Both the position numbers and the translations under genes were made by a program. DNA of 64,000 nt from Verrucomicrobiota bacterium (GTDB lineage: Bacteria > Verrucomicrobiota > Verrucomicrobiia > Chthoniobacterales > Terrimicrobiaceae), in contig JAPLTF010000065.1 of the NCBI GenBank assembly GCA_026398275.1, positions 54,176-118,175 of the forward strand, written 5' to 3'. Of this stretch, positions 7,700 through 15,555 are shown one piece after another. A model generated the notes under the pieces. That model ran no database searches, was not told the origin of the DNA, and was given only the letters and a program-made list of their open reading frames with translations. Within the stretch, counting starts at the first letter, position 1. Each line of letters begins with the position of its first letter.

Positions 7700-9609
7700 G
7701 ACTGTTTGCGGGAGCGGGCCTTGCGCGTGGCCCCGCTCATCGGGATCATGCCCTCGACCTGGGCTTCGTAAAGCTGGCGGTAATGGCCGGATGCCCGCCC
7801 GACAAGTTCCTTGTGGGTTCCGGTCTCCACGAGTCGGCCCTGGTGGAGGACGAGGATCTTATCCGCTTGGAAAATCGTCGAGAGCCGGTGCGCGATCACC
7901 ACCGATGTGCGGCCTGCCATGAGCGCGTCGAAGGATCGCTGGATCGCTTTTTCCGTCTCGCTGTCCAGCGCGCTCGTCGCCTCGTCGAGAATCAGCAGTG
8001 ACGGGTTTTTGAGGAAGACTCTTGCGATCGACATCCGCTGCCTTTGGCCGCCCGAGAGGCGCGTCCCGTTGATTCCCACGGACTCTTCGAGCTGGTCGGG
8101 AAGAGCCCGGACGAAATCATCGATGTGTGCGGCCGCCAAAGCCGCCCAGATCCGCGCCTCCGGGTATTCCCTGCCAAGGCAGAGGTTCGTCCGGACGGTA
8201 TCGTTGAACAGCGTGGCCTCCTGGAGGACAGCCCCCGTATTCGCGCGCAGCTGGCGAAGATCCCACTCCCGGATGTCCTTTCCATCCACAAGAAATTTTC
8301 CGCCGGTGGGCAGATACATCCCGAGGAGGAGGCTTGCCAGCGTGGTTTTTCCGGAGCCGGATTGGCCGACCAAAGCGACCATTTGGCCGGGCTCGATGGC
8401 GAAATTCAAATCGCGCAGGATGGGTTCGGATTCTTCATACCAGAAGGTGAGGTTCTCCGCGACGATGTGGCCCTCGAAGGTTTCCGGGGAATGGATTTTC
8501 CGTCCGGAGAGGTAGGGTTCCTGCGGCATCTCCCGGAGCTGCTCGATTTTTTCCGCGCTGGCGGTCCCGGGCTGGAGCATCTGGCCCGCGTTGAGCAGGG
8601 TCCCGATCGGGCCCCACAGCATGGCCTGGTAGGCGTAGAACGCGAAAAACGAACCGAAGGAAATCTGGCCCTGGATCGCGAGGATCCCGCCGACCAAAAG
8701 AAAAATATCTCCCCCCAGGCTGCTGAGCGTGACGAGCAGGAGATTGATCGTGTGGAACCGGGTCCAGTGGTAGTGACCCTTGAAGCGGAGCGCCTCGCAT
8801 TTGTCCCGCAGGCGGTCGAGAAAAAACGGCTCCGCACAGAACGTCCGGATCACGCGGAGAGCCCCGAAGGTCTCCGCGGCCGTCGCGTTCAGATCGGCGG
8901 AACGGTCGGATTCCTCGAGGTTGAAGGCATGCAGGCGGCCGTAGGACCAGACGGTAAGCGCGGCGGTGATTGGCATCGTGGCCAGCACGATCACCGTCAG
9001 CCACACATTCAGGAAGAGCATGAACCCCACCACGACAAGCAGCATGAAAAAGCAGGTGAGGAACGAGCGCAGGACCGTGAAGATCGCGCCGTCCATCTGG
9101 TTCGCATCGTGCGTGAGACGCGAGGCGATCCGGCTGGCCTCGAGTTTGCCCATCGCCTCCTGCTTGCCTCCCATGAGGATGAGCGCGGTGGCGAGGCGGG
9201 TCTCGTAAAGCGACTCCCGGGTGATCTGCAAAATGTAATGGCACTGCCAGCCGCCGAGCAGGCTGCCGAGGAGCTTCAGCAGGACCCCCAGCAGCACGAT
9301 CGCCCCGATCATCCACACCGTGTGCGAAATCCCGAGCCACATGCTCACGTCGCCGGTCGCGCCGCCGCGGAAAATCAAATCGTCGATGATGATCTTTGCC
9401 AGGTAAGGCGCGGGGGCGCTGACCAAACTCGACAAAAAGGCCAGCAGGATGATGGTCCAGAGATGCCCGGGATACTGGCTGATCAAGTGGACGAGAATTC
9501 TGAGCCCGGATTTGGGGGAGACGTTGGATGCGGAATCGTGCATTGAGAGCCCGCGGTCGATGGGCTTCGGCTGGGACTCAACCACTGGCGGGAAAAAGCG
9601 CAAGGACAA
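7696..9609 (-). CDS. ABC exporter half-transporter (permease fused to ATPase)
   Basis: An ABC transporter of the MsbA/type I secretion kind: an N-terminal six-helix membrane domain (about residues 35-330) fused to a nucleotide-binding domain. Walker A is GQSGSGKTT, the signature is LSGGQRQR and Walker B is LLILDEA, with the D-loop following. No N-terminal C39 peptidase domain is present. The ATG at 9609 adds 22 residues ahead of an alternative Met (MHDSASNVS, 9543) that fits family starts better. With the coupled adaptor it should export a lipid, peptide or drug. No substrate gene or outer-membrane channel is visible nearby. Confidence 0.88.
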   Translation of the reverse strand: MSLRFFPPVVESQPKPIDRGLSMHDSASNVSPKSGLRILVHLISQYPGHLWTIILLAFLSSLVSAPAPYLAKIIIDDLIFRGGATGDVSMWLGISHTVWMIGAIVLLGVLLKLLGSLLGGWQCHYILQITRESLYETRLATALILMGGKQEAMGKLEASRIASRLTHDANQMDGAIFTVLRSFLTCFFMLLVVVGFMLFLNVWLTVIVLATMPITAALTVWSYGRLHAFNLEESDRSADLNATAAETFGALRVIRTFCAEPFFLDRLRDKCEALRFKGHYHWTRFHTINLLLVTLSSLGGDIFLLVGGILAIQGQISFGSFFAFYAYQAMLWGPIGTLLNAGQMLQPGTASAEKIEQLREMPQEPYLSGRKIHSPETFEGHIVAENLTFWYEESEPILRDLNFAIEPGQMVALVGQSGSGKTTLASLLLGMYLPTGGKFLVDGKDIREWDLRQLRANTGAVLQEATLFNDTVRTNLCLGREYPEARIWAALAAAHIDDFVRALPDQLEESVGINGTRLSGGQRQRMSIARVFLKNPSLLILDEATSALDSETEKAIQRSFDALMAGRTSVVIAHRLSTIFQADKILVLHQGRLVETGTHKELVGRASGHYRQLYEAQVEGMIPMSGATRKARSRKQS

Positions 9610-9654
9610 ATCGCGGATTATTGCGGTTGTGGAAAAACCCCGTTAATCTCGGGG

Positions 9655-10305
9655 ATGAATTTGAGGTTTTCCGGGCGATTTTTTTCTGTCACGGCCTTGC
9701 TGGTCCTGTTCATCGTGGGGGCGTGGCTGTATGCGGGCCATGACGAAAACTACGCCCTGCAGAAGCTGTTTTTCCGCGCCCGCTACGACCGCTACGACGA
9801 GTGGATTGTCCAGGCGGCCAACCGGTATGGGATCAGCCCCTCACTGGTGAAGGCGGTCATCTGGCGGGAATCCAGATTTCACCCCGAAATGCTGGGAACA
9901 CGCGGCGAGCGGGGCCTCATGCAGATCACCGAGGGTGCGGCGCAGGACTGGGCCAAGGCCGAAAAGGTCGAAACCTTCGTGCCCACCGACCTTCTGGATC
10001 CGAAAACCAACATCGAGGCCGGAACATGGTATCTGGCCAACGCCCTGAAACACTGGGCCGGGAAGGACGACCCGGTTTCCTTTGCCCTGGCGGAATACAA
10101 TGCCGGCCGCACCCGGGTGATCCGATGGGAAAAAAGCTCCGGGCTCGGCGGTGGATTCGGGGCGGACGACCTTCACAGTATCATGGACTTCCCGGCCACA
10201 CGCGCCTACGTCCGCTCGATTGCGGACCGGTATCTCGACTTCAAAAAGCAGGGAGAGTTCCCGGGCGAAGCCTCCAGCTCCGCCCCGCCCAAAAGTCGCG
10301 AATAA
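9655..10305 (+). CDS. Lytic transglycosylase, SLT domain
   Basis: A membrane-anchored or secreted murein hydrolase that cleaves between MurNAc and GlcNAc. Residues 8-26 form an uncleaved-looking signal anchor. The SLT fold follows: YGISPSLVKAVIWRESRFHP with catalytic Glu72, GERGLMQIT, then NIEAGTWYLANAL and FALAEYNAG, all typical family-1 motifs. At 216 aa it is the short, Slt70-catalytic-domain type. It starts 45 bp from the divergent ABC exporter gene, so the two may share a regulatory interval. Confidence 0.92.
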   Translation: MNLRFSGRFFSVTALLVLFIVGAWLYAGHDENYALQKLFFRARYDRYDEWIVQAANRYGISPSLVKAVIWRESRFHPEMLGTRGERGLMQITEGAAQDWAKAEKVETFVPTDLLDPKTNIEAGTWYLANALKHWAGKDDPVSFALAEYNAGRTRVIRWEKSSGLGGGFGADDLHSIMDFPATRAYVRSIADRYLDFKKQGEFPGEASSSAPPKSRE

Positions 10306-10314
10306 GGAAGGAAT

Positions 10315-10686
10315 TCAGGCCAGGCGGAGACCGTGGGCTACGAAGGGCCTGAAGTCCGCACGATTGTTCGTGGCGAGCAGGGCGTCTGCTGCGATCGCCG
10401 TTCCGGCGATCATGGCATCCACGCGGAGATGACGCGGCGTTCTTATCGAACGAAAGCTGTGAGCTGAAACCCTTGCCTCCGCATCCCCGAAGGGCTGGAG
10501 ACCTCCCGTCAACAACGCCAATGCCAGATGCTCCTCCTCCTTGGTGCAGCCGCAGAGAAATTCATACCACGCAACGGTGGGAAGAATGATGTTTTCCCCG
10601 GCCCCGATCCAAGCCTCGACATGCGCCGCATCGCGAGTGCCAGGGATAAGTGCTCGAATGAGGTAGTTGGTATCGAGGCAGATCAT
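10315..10686 (-). CDS. VapC-like PIN-domain toxin
   Basis: A PIN-domain ribonuclease of a type II TA pair. The product begins MICLDTNYLIRALI with the first catalytic aspartate (LDTN). A conserved Glu follows in AWYEFLCG, and acidic residues lie in RVDAMIAGTAI and ATNNRADF. The ATG at 10686 is chosen because it overlaps the antitoxin stop as ATGA and gives a family-like N-terminus. The length of 123 aa is normal, and all expected acidic positions appear present, so it may be active. Confidence 0.88.
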   Translation of the reverse strand: MICLDTNYLIRALIPGTRDAAHVEAWIGAGENIILPTVAWYEFLCGCTKEEEHLALALLTGGLQPFGDAEARVSAHSFRSIRTPRHLRVDAMIAGTAIAADALLATNNRADFRPFVAHGLRLA

Positions 10687-10961
10687 TGCTTCCTCCAGTG
10701 TTTGCGATCTTCCTCGATTCCTTTCAACCACTGTTCAGCACGCGCTGGATCAAGCCCGCCCTTGGCATGGTAGGCACGAAGCAGGACCAGGGGGTCGGGC
10801 TTGTCGGGAACCGCAGAAGATTCCGCCTGCGCCACGGCGCGTCGCACCACCTCCGCCTTGGAGACCCGCCACAGTTTTGCCAACCGCTTGAGATGACTCG
10901 CTGTTGTCCCATCAAGCGCGAACGTGGTGCGGTAAGTCATCGTTTGCATACCATCACTCAT
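10683..10961 (-). CDS. Ribbon-helix-helix antitoxin paired with the PIN toxin
   Basis: This 92-aa protein has an N-terminal DNA-binding segment (TYRTTFALDGTTASHLKRLA, KLWRVSKAEVVRRAVAQAE) typical of CopG/RHH antitoxins, and a C-terminal tail (GGLDPARAEQWLKGIEEDRK) that should wrap the toxin. Three in-frame Met codons are possible starts (10961, 10949, 10940); 10940 (MTYRTTF) would remove little. It precedes and overlaps the toxin by 4 nt. The upstream interval faces the divergent ndk gene and should hold the autoregulated promoter. Confidence 0.8.
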   Translation of the reverse strand: MSDGMQTMTYRTTFALDGTTASHLKRLAKLWRVSKAEVVRRAVAQAESSAVPDKPDPLVLLRAYHAKGGLDPARAEQWLKGIEEDRKHWRKQ

Positions 10962-11093
10962 GCCATCACTTTTTTGAATGTCAAGAGAGCCCGATTGCCG
11001 GCAGCATCCATGGGAGCGCGGGATTGCCTTACCTCGCCCCGGACAAAAATTCTGCTTTTCGAGCCGCCCGCCTCGGATAGAGTCCGGCCTCCC

Positions 11094-11537
11094 ATGGATA
11101 CGACCCTGATTCTTCTCAAGCCCGATTGTATCGCAGGCCGCCGGGCCGGCGAGGTCCTCAAGCGATTCGAGGATGCCGGATTTCAAATTCGCGGATGCAA
11201 GATGTTCCGCGCCGATGCCGCACTTCTTCGCGAGCATTACGCCCACATCGCCTCGAAACCGTTTTTTCCGGAGGTCGAGACATTCATGCAATCGACGCCG
11301 GTGATCGCCCTCGCGCTCGCCGGAGAAAATGCGGTGGAGCGGGTGCGCGACATCATCGGGCCGACAGACTCCAAGAAGGCCGCCAAGGGGACCGTGCGCG
11401 GAGATTTCGGGGTGGATGTGATGGTCAACATCGTCCACGCCTCCGACAGCAACGAGAATGCGCAGATCGAGCTCAACCGCTTCTTCAAGGACGGCGAACT
11501 GTTCGATTACGAAATGCGCTACGCGACGAAGGCCTGA
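11094..11537 (+). CDS. ndk: Nucleoside diphosphate kinase
   Basis: Ndk transfers the gamma phosphate between nucleoside triphosphates and diphosphates through a phospho-histidine. The 147-aa product starts MDTTLILLKPDCIAGRRAGE. The catalytic histidine is in NIVHASDSNENAQIELNRFF, a precise family signature, and the Kpn-loop region is present. ATG 11094 is the only sensible start. Its 3' end overlaps the convergent glycosyltransferase gene by 19 nt. Confidence 0.96.
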   Translation: MDTTLILLKPDCIAGRRAGEVLKRFEDAGFQIRGCKMFRADAALLREHYAHIASKPFFPEVETFMQSTPVIALALAGENAVERVRDIIGPTDSKKAAKGTVRGDFGVDVMVNIVHASDSNENAQIELNRFFKDGELFDYEMRYATKA

Positions 11538-12199
11538 GGTTCGGGCACAGGCAGGCCGGGCACGCCGCATTGGGAGAACCAGGACTTGCTCCAGATGTGG
11601 ATGGCGCGGGCCTGCGGGTATCTGCGACTGAGACCTTCCGGACCAAGCGCTCGCGCCCGCGAGATTTCTGCGGCATCGTCCCAGGCAACCGGATAGATCC
11701 ACTCGCGTGGAATTTCCTGAAAGCTCCTCCCGGCGGAATGCGCGGTGAGGAAGCGGGGACCGGTCGCACTGACAGGGTTTTTCTCCCCGGCCCTCGAAAG
11801 CAGGGACTCCTCAATCCCGTCAAAAAACGGATCCTCCGGCCGGGGAGCCCACATCAGGGCATTGCAAAGCTGTCCGTCGCCCTGCTCCGCGCACGCGAAT
11901 TGGCCGATCCCCGCGATCCAGTCCATGTTGGAGAGGTTCACAAAATCCAAATCCACATAGAGCCCGCCGAGCTGTTTCAAAATCAGATACCGGAAAGCAT
12001 CCGAGCGCATGATCCCGCACGGGTAGGCCCGCAGCAATGCCCGGGCATCACGCGACTGCGTCCCGGCGAAGGCCGCGATGTCCCGGTCGGTCCAAAGCCG
12101 GGCCTCCCAGCCCGCCTCCATCCAGCTCTCTCTCCACCACCGCGGAAAAAGCTCCGGCGGGGGATCAGCATCCTTCCATGTAAAATGAATTATTCTCAC
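11519..12199 (-). CDS. Glycosyltransferase with DXD motif (OCH1/capsular-type sugar transferase)
   Basis: The protein resembles the DXD sugar-binding glycosyltransferases (Gly_transf_sug/OCH1-like). The N-terminus IIHFTWKDADPPPELFPRWW, the MRSDAFRYLILKQLGGLYVD segment and the DLD metal-binding motif directly after it are typical. No membrane segments are seen. The preferred start is GTG 12199, just before RIIHF. An ATG at 12268 would extend into the divergent exosortase gene and adds a non-family N-terminus. It shares its 5' region with the exosortase and may act on surface glycans; this is inference. Confidence 0.75.
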   Translation of the reverse strand: MRIIHFTWKDADPPPELFPRWWRESWMEAGWEARLWTDRDIAAFAGTQSRDARALLRAYPCGIMRSDAFRYLILKQLGGLYVDLDFVNLSNMDWIAGIGQFACAEQGDGQLCNALMWAPRPEDPFFDGIEESLLSRAGEKNPVSATGPRFLTAHSAGRSFQEIPREWIYPVAWDDAAEISRARALGPEGLSRRYPQARAIHIWSKSWFSQCGVPGLPVPEPQAFVA

Positions 12200-12256
12200 G
12201 CGACCGCAGAGACTGTTGCGAAGCCGGCAAAAATTGTCCAATCTGATCCCGCATTG

Positions 12257-13144
12257 ATGAGCGGGCATTCAAAACAGGGGGGATGGGATATTGCGGTCTC
12301 GGTCGTGGCTTGGGCGTCGGGCGTCGTGCTTTTTTGGAGGGCTCTTTGGTGGCTTGCGGATACGGCGCTCGCCCGCGAGCAGATCGCACACGCGGCCATC
12401 GTATTGATCTTCGGCCTGGTCTTTCTGCTGCGGGACAGGAGGGACATCCAGCCGCTGGCCCTGCACTTCGGCCGCCGGGCCACGGGATTTTTCGCTGCTG
12501 CCTGCCTCGGCACCGCGCTGGCCGGAATTTTCCACCAGCCGCTCTTCATGCTTTGCGGGCTGGGCTTTTTCGCGGGGGCGTTCCTGCTCTTTGTCTTCGG
12601 GGATCCGGTCTTCCGGCCGGCCCTCGGATTCGGGCTGGCGTTCTCGGGGTTTACATTTCTGTCGGTCCTGTTCCCGCTCGCCGACTGGCCGCTTCGCCTG
12701 CTCGCCGGAAAAACGGCGATGTGGTTTCTCGCCATCCTCGGCCGCCCGGTCCACCTCGGGCTCGTGGCGGATCCCCCGCGCCTCATCCTGATGGATGCGG
12801 GCAGGCCTTTTGAAGTGGCGTCGGAATGCAATGGATTCGGAATCATCAGCGGCTGCATCCTGCTGGCCCTGCTTCTGGTTTTCAGCCGCCGCCTCCGCGT
12901 CGCGGACAAACTCATGGTCCTCGCGCTCGCTCCGCTGCTCGGGCTGTTCTCGAACGCGGCGAGGATCTTTTTCATCGTGCTGCTCGCCCCGGCGGCCGGG
13001 AAAAACTACCAGATCATGCACGAATCGGTCGGCATCGTTCTGTTCTTTGGAACGCTCGCAGCCCTCTGGTGGCTGGTTGCCGGCCTGCCGGAACGCCGCA
13101 GCCGCTCGTCCCGCGGTCCTCAGATAAACTCCGACATCTCGTAG
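12257..13144 (+). CDS. Exosortase-family transpeptidase
   Basis: Exosortases are multi-pass membrane enzymes that process proteins with PEP-CTERM-like tails, often linked to exopolysaccharide. About eight hydrophobic segments are visible. The three family catalytic residues are all present: Cys in ASECNGFG (codon at 12827), Arg in NAARIFF (12962) and His in MHESVG (13019). The length of 295 aa suits the core family without the extra EpsI domain. An in-frame ATG at 12185 would overlap the divergent glycosyltransferase, so 12257 is preferred. No PEP-CTERM target is in the window. Confidence 0.85.
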   Translation: MSGHSKQGGWDIAVSVVAWASGVVLFWRALWWLADTALAREQIAHAAIVLIFGLVFLLRDRRDIQPLALHFGRRATGFFAAACLGTALAGIFHQPLFMLCGLGFFAGAFLLFVFGDPVFRPALGFGLAFSGFTFLSVLFPLADWPLRLLAGKTAMWFLAILGRPVHLGLVADPPRLILMDAGRPFEVASECNGFGIISGCILLALLLVFSRRLRVADKLMVLALAPLLGLFSNAARIFFIVLLAPAAGKNYQIMHESVGIVLFFGTLAALWWLVAGLPERRSRSSRGPQINSDIS

Positions 13145-13635
13145 AGCGCGGGATCGCGCACCGGCCGGCGCATCGAGTGCCGCGGCGCGCCGGGCTCATC
13201 GGGCTTCTCCTCGCCGGGCAGGTCCATCCCGTCGAACGCATCGCCGAACTCCTCCTCCAATTTCTCCGGATCCTCGCCGGCCTCCATCCGGCGGATCATC
13301 TGCTCCATCTCCTTGGGCATCGGCTGCCCGGTGGCCTCGGTCATCTTCCTCATCATGCGGCCAAGCGCTTTCGGGTCGGGGTTGCTCTCGTCCATTCCCG
13401 CCATCTCGCTCTGCATCTCGGCCATCATCCGCTCCATGCGGGGGTCGGAGGCATCCTGCGGAGATTCCTTCTTTTCAGATGCTCTCCCGGTCACGGCAAA
13501 CCGCGACACCATCCGCTCCATCCTGGCCCCGGGCTTGTCCGGGCAACGGGGGACGTTCTTCCCCTGCGCAAGGCTGCGTGCAAAAAACGAATAAACCTTG
13601 TTCGTATCCGGCGAGTAAAATTCGTAGATCGGCAT
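13120..13635 (-). CDS. FmdB-like N-terminal protein lacking the zinc-ribbon cysteines
   Basis: The opening MPIYEFYSPDTNKVYSFFARS resembles FmdB-family zinc ribbons (MPIYEYxCxxCG), and PRCPDKPGARMERMVSRFA aligns with their second knuckle. The first CxxC is absent and only one cysteine remains, so zinc binding is unlikely. The remainder is methionine- and glutamate-rich (MERMMAEMQSEMAGMDES, MPKEMEQMIRRMEAGED), probably helical. Length is 171 aa. Its 3' end overlaps the exosortase gene by 25 nt (convergent). The function is not known. Confidence 0.65.
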   Translation of the reverse strand: MPIYEFYSPDTNKVYSFFARSLAQGKNVPRCPDKPGARMERMVSRFAVTGRASEKKESPQDASDPRMERMMAEMQSEMAGMDESNPDPKALGRMMRKMTEATGQPMPKEMEQMIRRMEAGEDPEKLEEEFGDAFDGMDLPGEEKPDEPGAPRHSMRRPVRDPALYEMSEFI

Positions 13636-13673
13636 GGCTGGGGATTTTGGGGCAAATCAGTCCGCTCGTCAAA

Positions 13674-14207
13674 TCAGCGCGGTGCCATCGGATGCAGCAC
13701 ATCCGGGAGCACCGCCTTCTCAGCCACTTCGACCTCGCGCTCCATGCCGAGCAACTCGAGCAGCACGGTCACACGGGCCCGCGCCGGCATCACGCTGGTC
13801 ACGATGGCGCGGATGCCCTGGAACGGGCCCTCCACCACCTGGACCTCCTCGCCGACCGACAGGGTCGTGGGGATTTCAATCGTTTCCCCGCCGGCCACCG
13901 ATGCCCGGAGCTCGCGGATGATCTCATCCGGCACGACCGCCGGAATCCCGCCGAAGGACACGATCGTGGAGACCCCGTTGCTGGTCCCCACCAGGCGGTA
14001 TTGCGATTCGTAACAAAACCGTGCGAAGAGGTATCCGGGGAACATCGCCTCCCGCACCCTCACCCGCCCGCTTTTCCGGGCCCGCTCGAACCGGAGCATC
14101 GGGCAGAAAACCTCGATTCCCCCCTCGTTGGCCAGCGCGGTCCTGGCGGCCTGTTCGTGCCGCGGGCGAGCCTTCACACAATACCAGCGGGCGTTTTCCA
14201 TGGTCAT
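13674..14207 (-). CDS. NusG/RfaH-like transcription elongation factor
   Basis: A specialised NusG paralogue: the N-terminal NGN domain (ARWYCVKARPRHEQAARTAL, EAMFPGYLFARF) binds RNA polymerase, and the C-terminal KOW domain (LSVGEEVQVVEGPFQGIRAI) contacts ribosome or Rho. The start at 14207 (MTMENARWYC) gives 177 aa; an upstream Met at 14258 adds residues unlike the family. No secE or rplK is adjacent, so it is not the housekeeping nusG. RfaH/UpxY-type factors control long surface-polysaccharide operons, which fits the nearby exosortase and glycosyltransferase. Confidence 0.82.
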   Translation of the reverse strand: MTMENARWYCVKARPRHEQAARTALANEGGIEVFCPMLRFERARKSGRVRVREAMFPGYLFARFCYESQYRLVGTSNGVSTIVSFGGIPAVVPDEIIRELRASVAGGETIEIPTTLSVGEEVQVVEGPFQGIRAIVTSVMPARARVTVLLELLGMEREVEVAEKAVLPDVLHPMAPR

Positions 14208-14329
14208 GAATGGAGGCGCATTGTGTCTGATTTCCGCCGGATGACAAGCCCACAACAATGTGACGAAATTGTAACATTTCTCGCATTTTCACCAGCGGGA
14301 TAATTGTGAATAACTTGTCAACAAGCCCC

Positions 14330-15127
14330 ATGAAAAACTATCGGACAGGCTGGATCTCGGATGTGCATCTTGGTACCCGCGGCAGCCGGGCGGCAGCCCT
14401 GCTCGACTTCCTCAAAGACACCGAGTTTGAAACCCTCTACCTCGTCGGGGACCTGATCGACATCTGGTCGCTCCGCCGCGGCATCTACTGGCCGCAGGAA
14501 CACAACGACGTCATCCAGAAAATCCTGCGCAAAGGCCGCAAGGGAACCGAGATCATCTACATCATCGGCAACCACGACGAGTTCCTCTCCGGGTTTTTCG
14601 GCTCCTACGCGAGCGTCACCCTCCAGAAAAATGCAATCCACCACACCGCGGATGGCCGCCGCCTGCTCGTCATCCACGGCCACGAGCTCGACACCGTCGT
14701 CCAAAACATGGGCTGGCTGGCTCACGCCGGCGATATCGGATACACCGTCCTCCTCCGCTGCAACGGGCTCGTGAATTTCTTCCGCCGCCTCTTCGGCCTC
14801 GGCCACTGGTCGCTGAGCGCCTACGTCAAGGCGGAGGTCAAAAACGTCGTCAGCTTTATCGGCCAGTTCGAGGAGTCGGTGGTCCGGTATGCGAGGGATT
14901 TCGATGTCGACGGCGTCCTCTGCGGCCACATCCACACCTCCTCGGTCCGGAACATCGGTGGCATCGAGTATTTCAACACCGGCGACTGGGTCGAGAGCTG
15001 CACCGCGATCGTCGAGCACCACGACGGCACCATGGAGCTGATCCACCCGGAGAGCGCCGCCCCGACCGTGGAGGTTTCAGACAAAACCCGGGAGCCTGTG
15101 CTCGAAACGGCAGGCGTCCAGGCTTAA
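14330..15127 (+). CDS. LpxH-like metallophosphoesterase (UDP-2,3-diacylglucosamine hydrolase type)
   Basis: A calcineurin-like phosphoesterase with the full metal-ligand set: SDVHLG, GDLID, GNHDE, HGHE and GHIH. Spacing and the FFGSYASVTLQKNAIHHTADG region suit the LpxH/YbbF-type enzymes that cleave UDP-2,3-diacylglucosamine in lipid A synthesis. ATG 14330 puts the first motif near residue 12; GTG 14306 would add eight residues. No other lpx gene is close. Its stop overlaps the convergent usp gene by 4 nt. Confidence 0.8.
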   Translation: MKNYRTGWISDVHLGTRGSRAAALLDFLKDTEFETLYLVGDLIDIWSLRRGIYWPQEHNDVIQKILRKGRKGTEIIYIIGNHDEFLSGFFGSYASVTLQKNAIHHTADGRRLLVIHGHELDTVVQNMGWLAHAGDIGYTVLLRCNGLVNFFRRLFGLGHWSLSAYVKAEVKNVVSFIGQFEESVVRYARDFDVDGVLCGHIHTSSVRNIGGIEYFNTGDWVESCTAIVEHHDGTMELIHPESAAPTVEVSDKTREPVLETAGVQA

Positions 15128-15549
15128 AGTTTTGCCTTCAGCAAAAGCACGGGCACATCCACGACGTGGCGCACCTTGTCGGCCGTGCTGCCGTGAATGA
15201 TGTCGCTGACGAACCGGTGCCCGTGGGTGGACATCGCGATCAGATCGACCGGGTTTGCCTGAACATATTTGATAATCTCATCCGACGGCTGCCCCATGGC
15301 CAGCGCACTGGATACGGAAAACCCCTCGGCCCGCAACTCAGCCGCCCGGCGCTCCAGATACGCACGGTCCTCGCGGATCTCCTCGCTCTCCGCCAGGTTG
15401 AGCTGGTCGAAATTCCGGGCCGCCCAGCCATCGGCCACATGGATGAGGATCAGGCGCGAGCCAGTCAGCTTCGCCAGCGCCTTGATGTGATCCAGGATCG
15501 TCTGGTCGGCAGGGCTGTTTTCAAGGGGGACGAGGATGGTGTGATACAT
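15124..15549 (-). CDS. Universal stress protein, UspA family
   Basis: This 141-aa single Usp domain starts MYHTILVPLENSPADQTIL. The ATP-binding GxxGx9G(S/T) motif is represented by STHGHRFVSDIIHGSTADKV. The C-terminal strand VPVLLLKAKL is typical. It lies 6 bp downstream of the mntH-like transporter on the same strand, so the two are probably one operon and would share manganese-responsive control if the operator upstream of mntH is real. Confidence 0.92.
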   Translation of the reverse strand: MYHTILVPLENSPADQTILDHIKALAKLTGSRLILIHVADGWAARNFDQLNLAESEEIREDRAYLERRAAELRAEGFSVSSALAMGQPSDEIIKYVQANPVDLIAMSTHGHRFVSDIIHGSTADKVRHVVDVPVLLLKAKL

Positions 15550-15555
15550 GGGGAT

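Noticed and set aside
8044..9546. 500-aa frame antisense to the ABC exporter
   Set aside because: It is a shadow of a high-GC coding strand, with low-complexity composition and no family motifs; the opposite strand has full ABC signatures.
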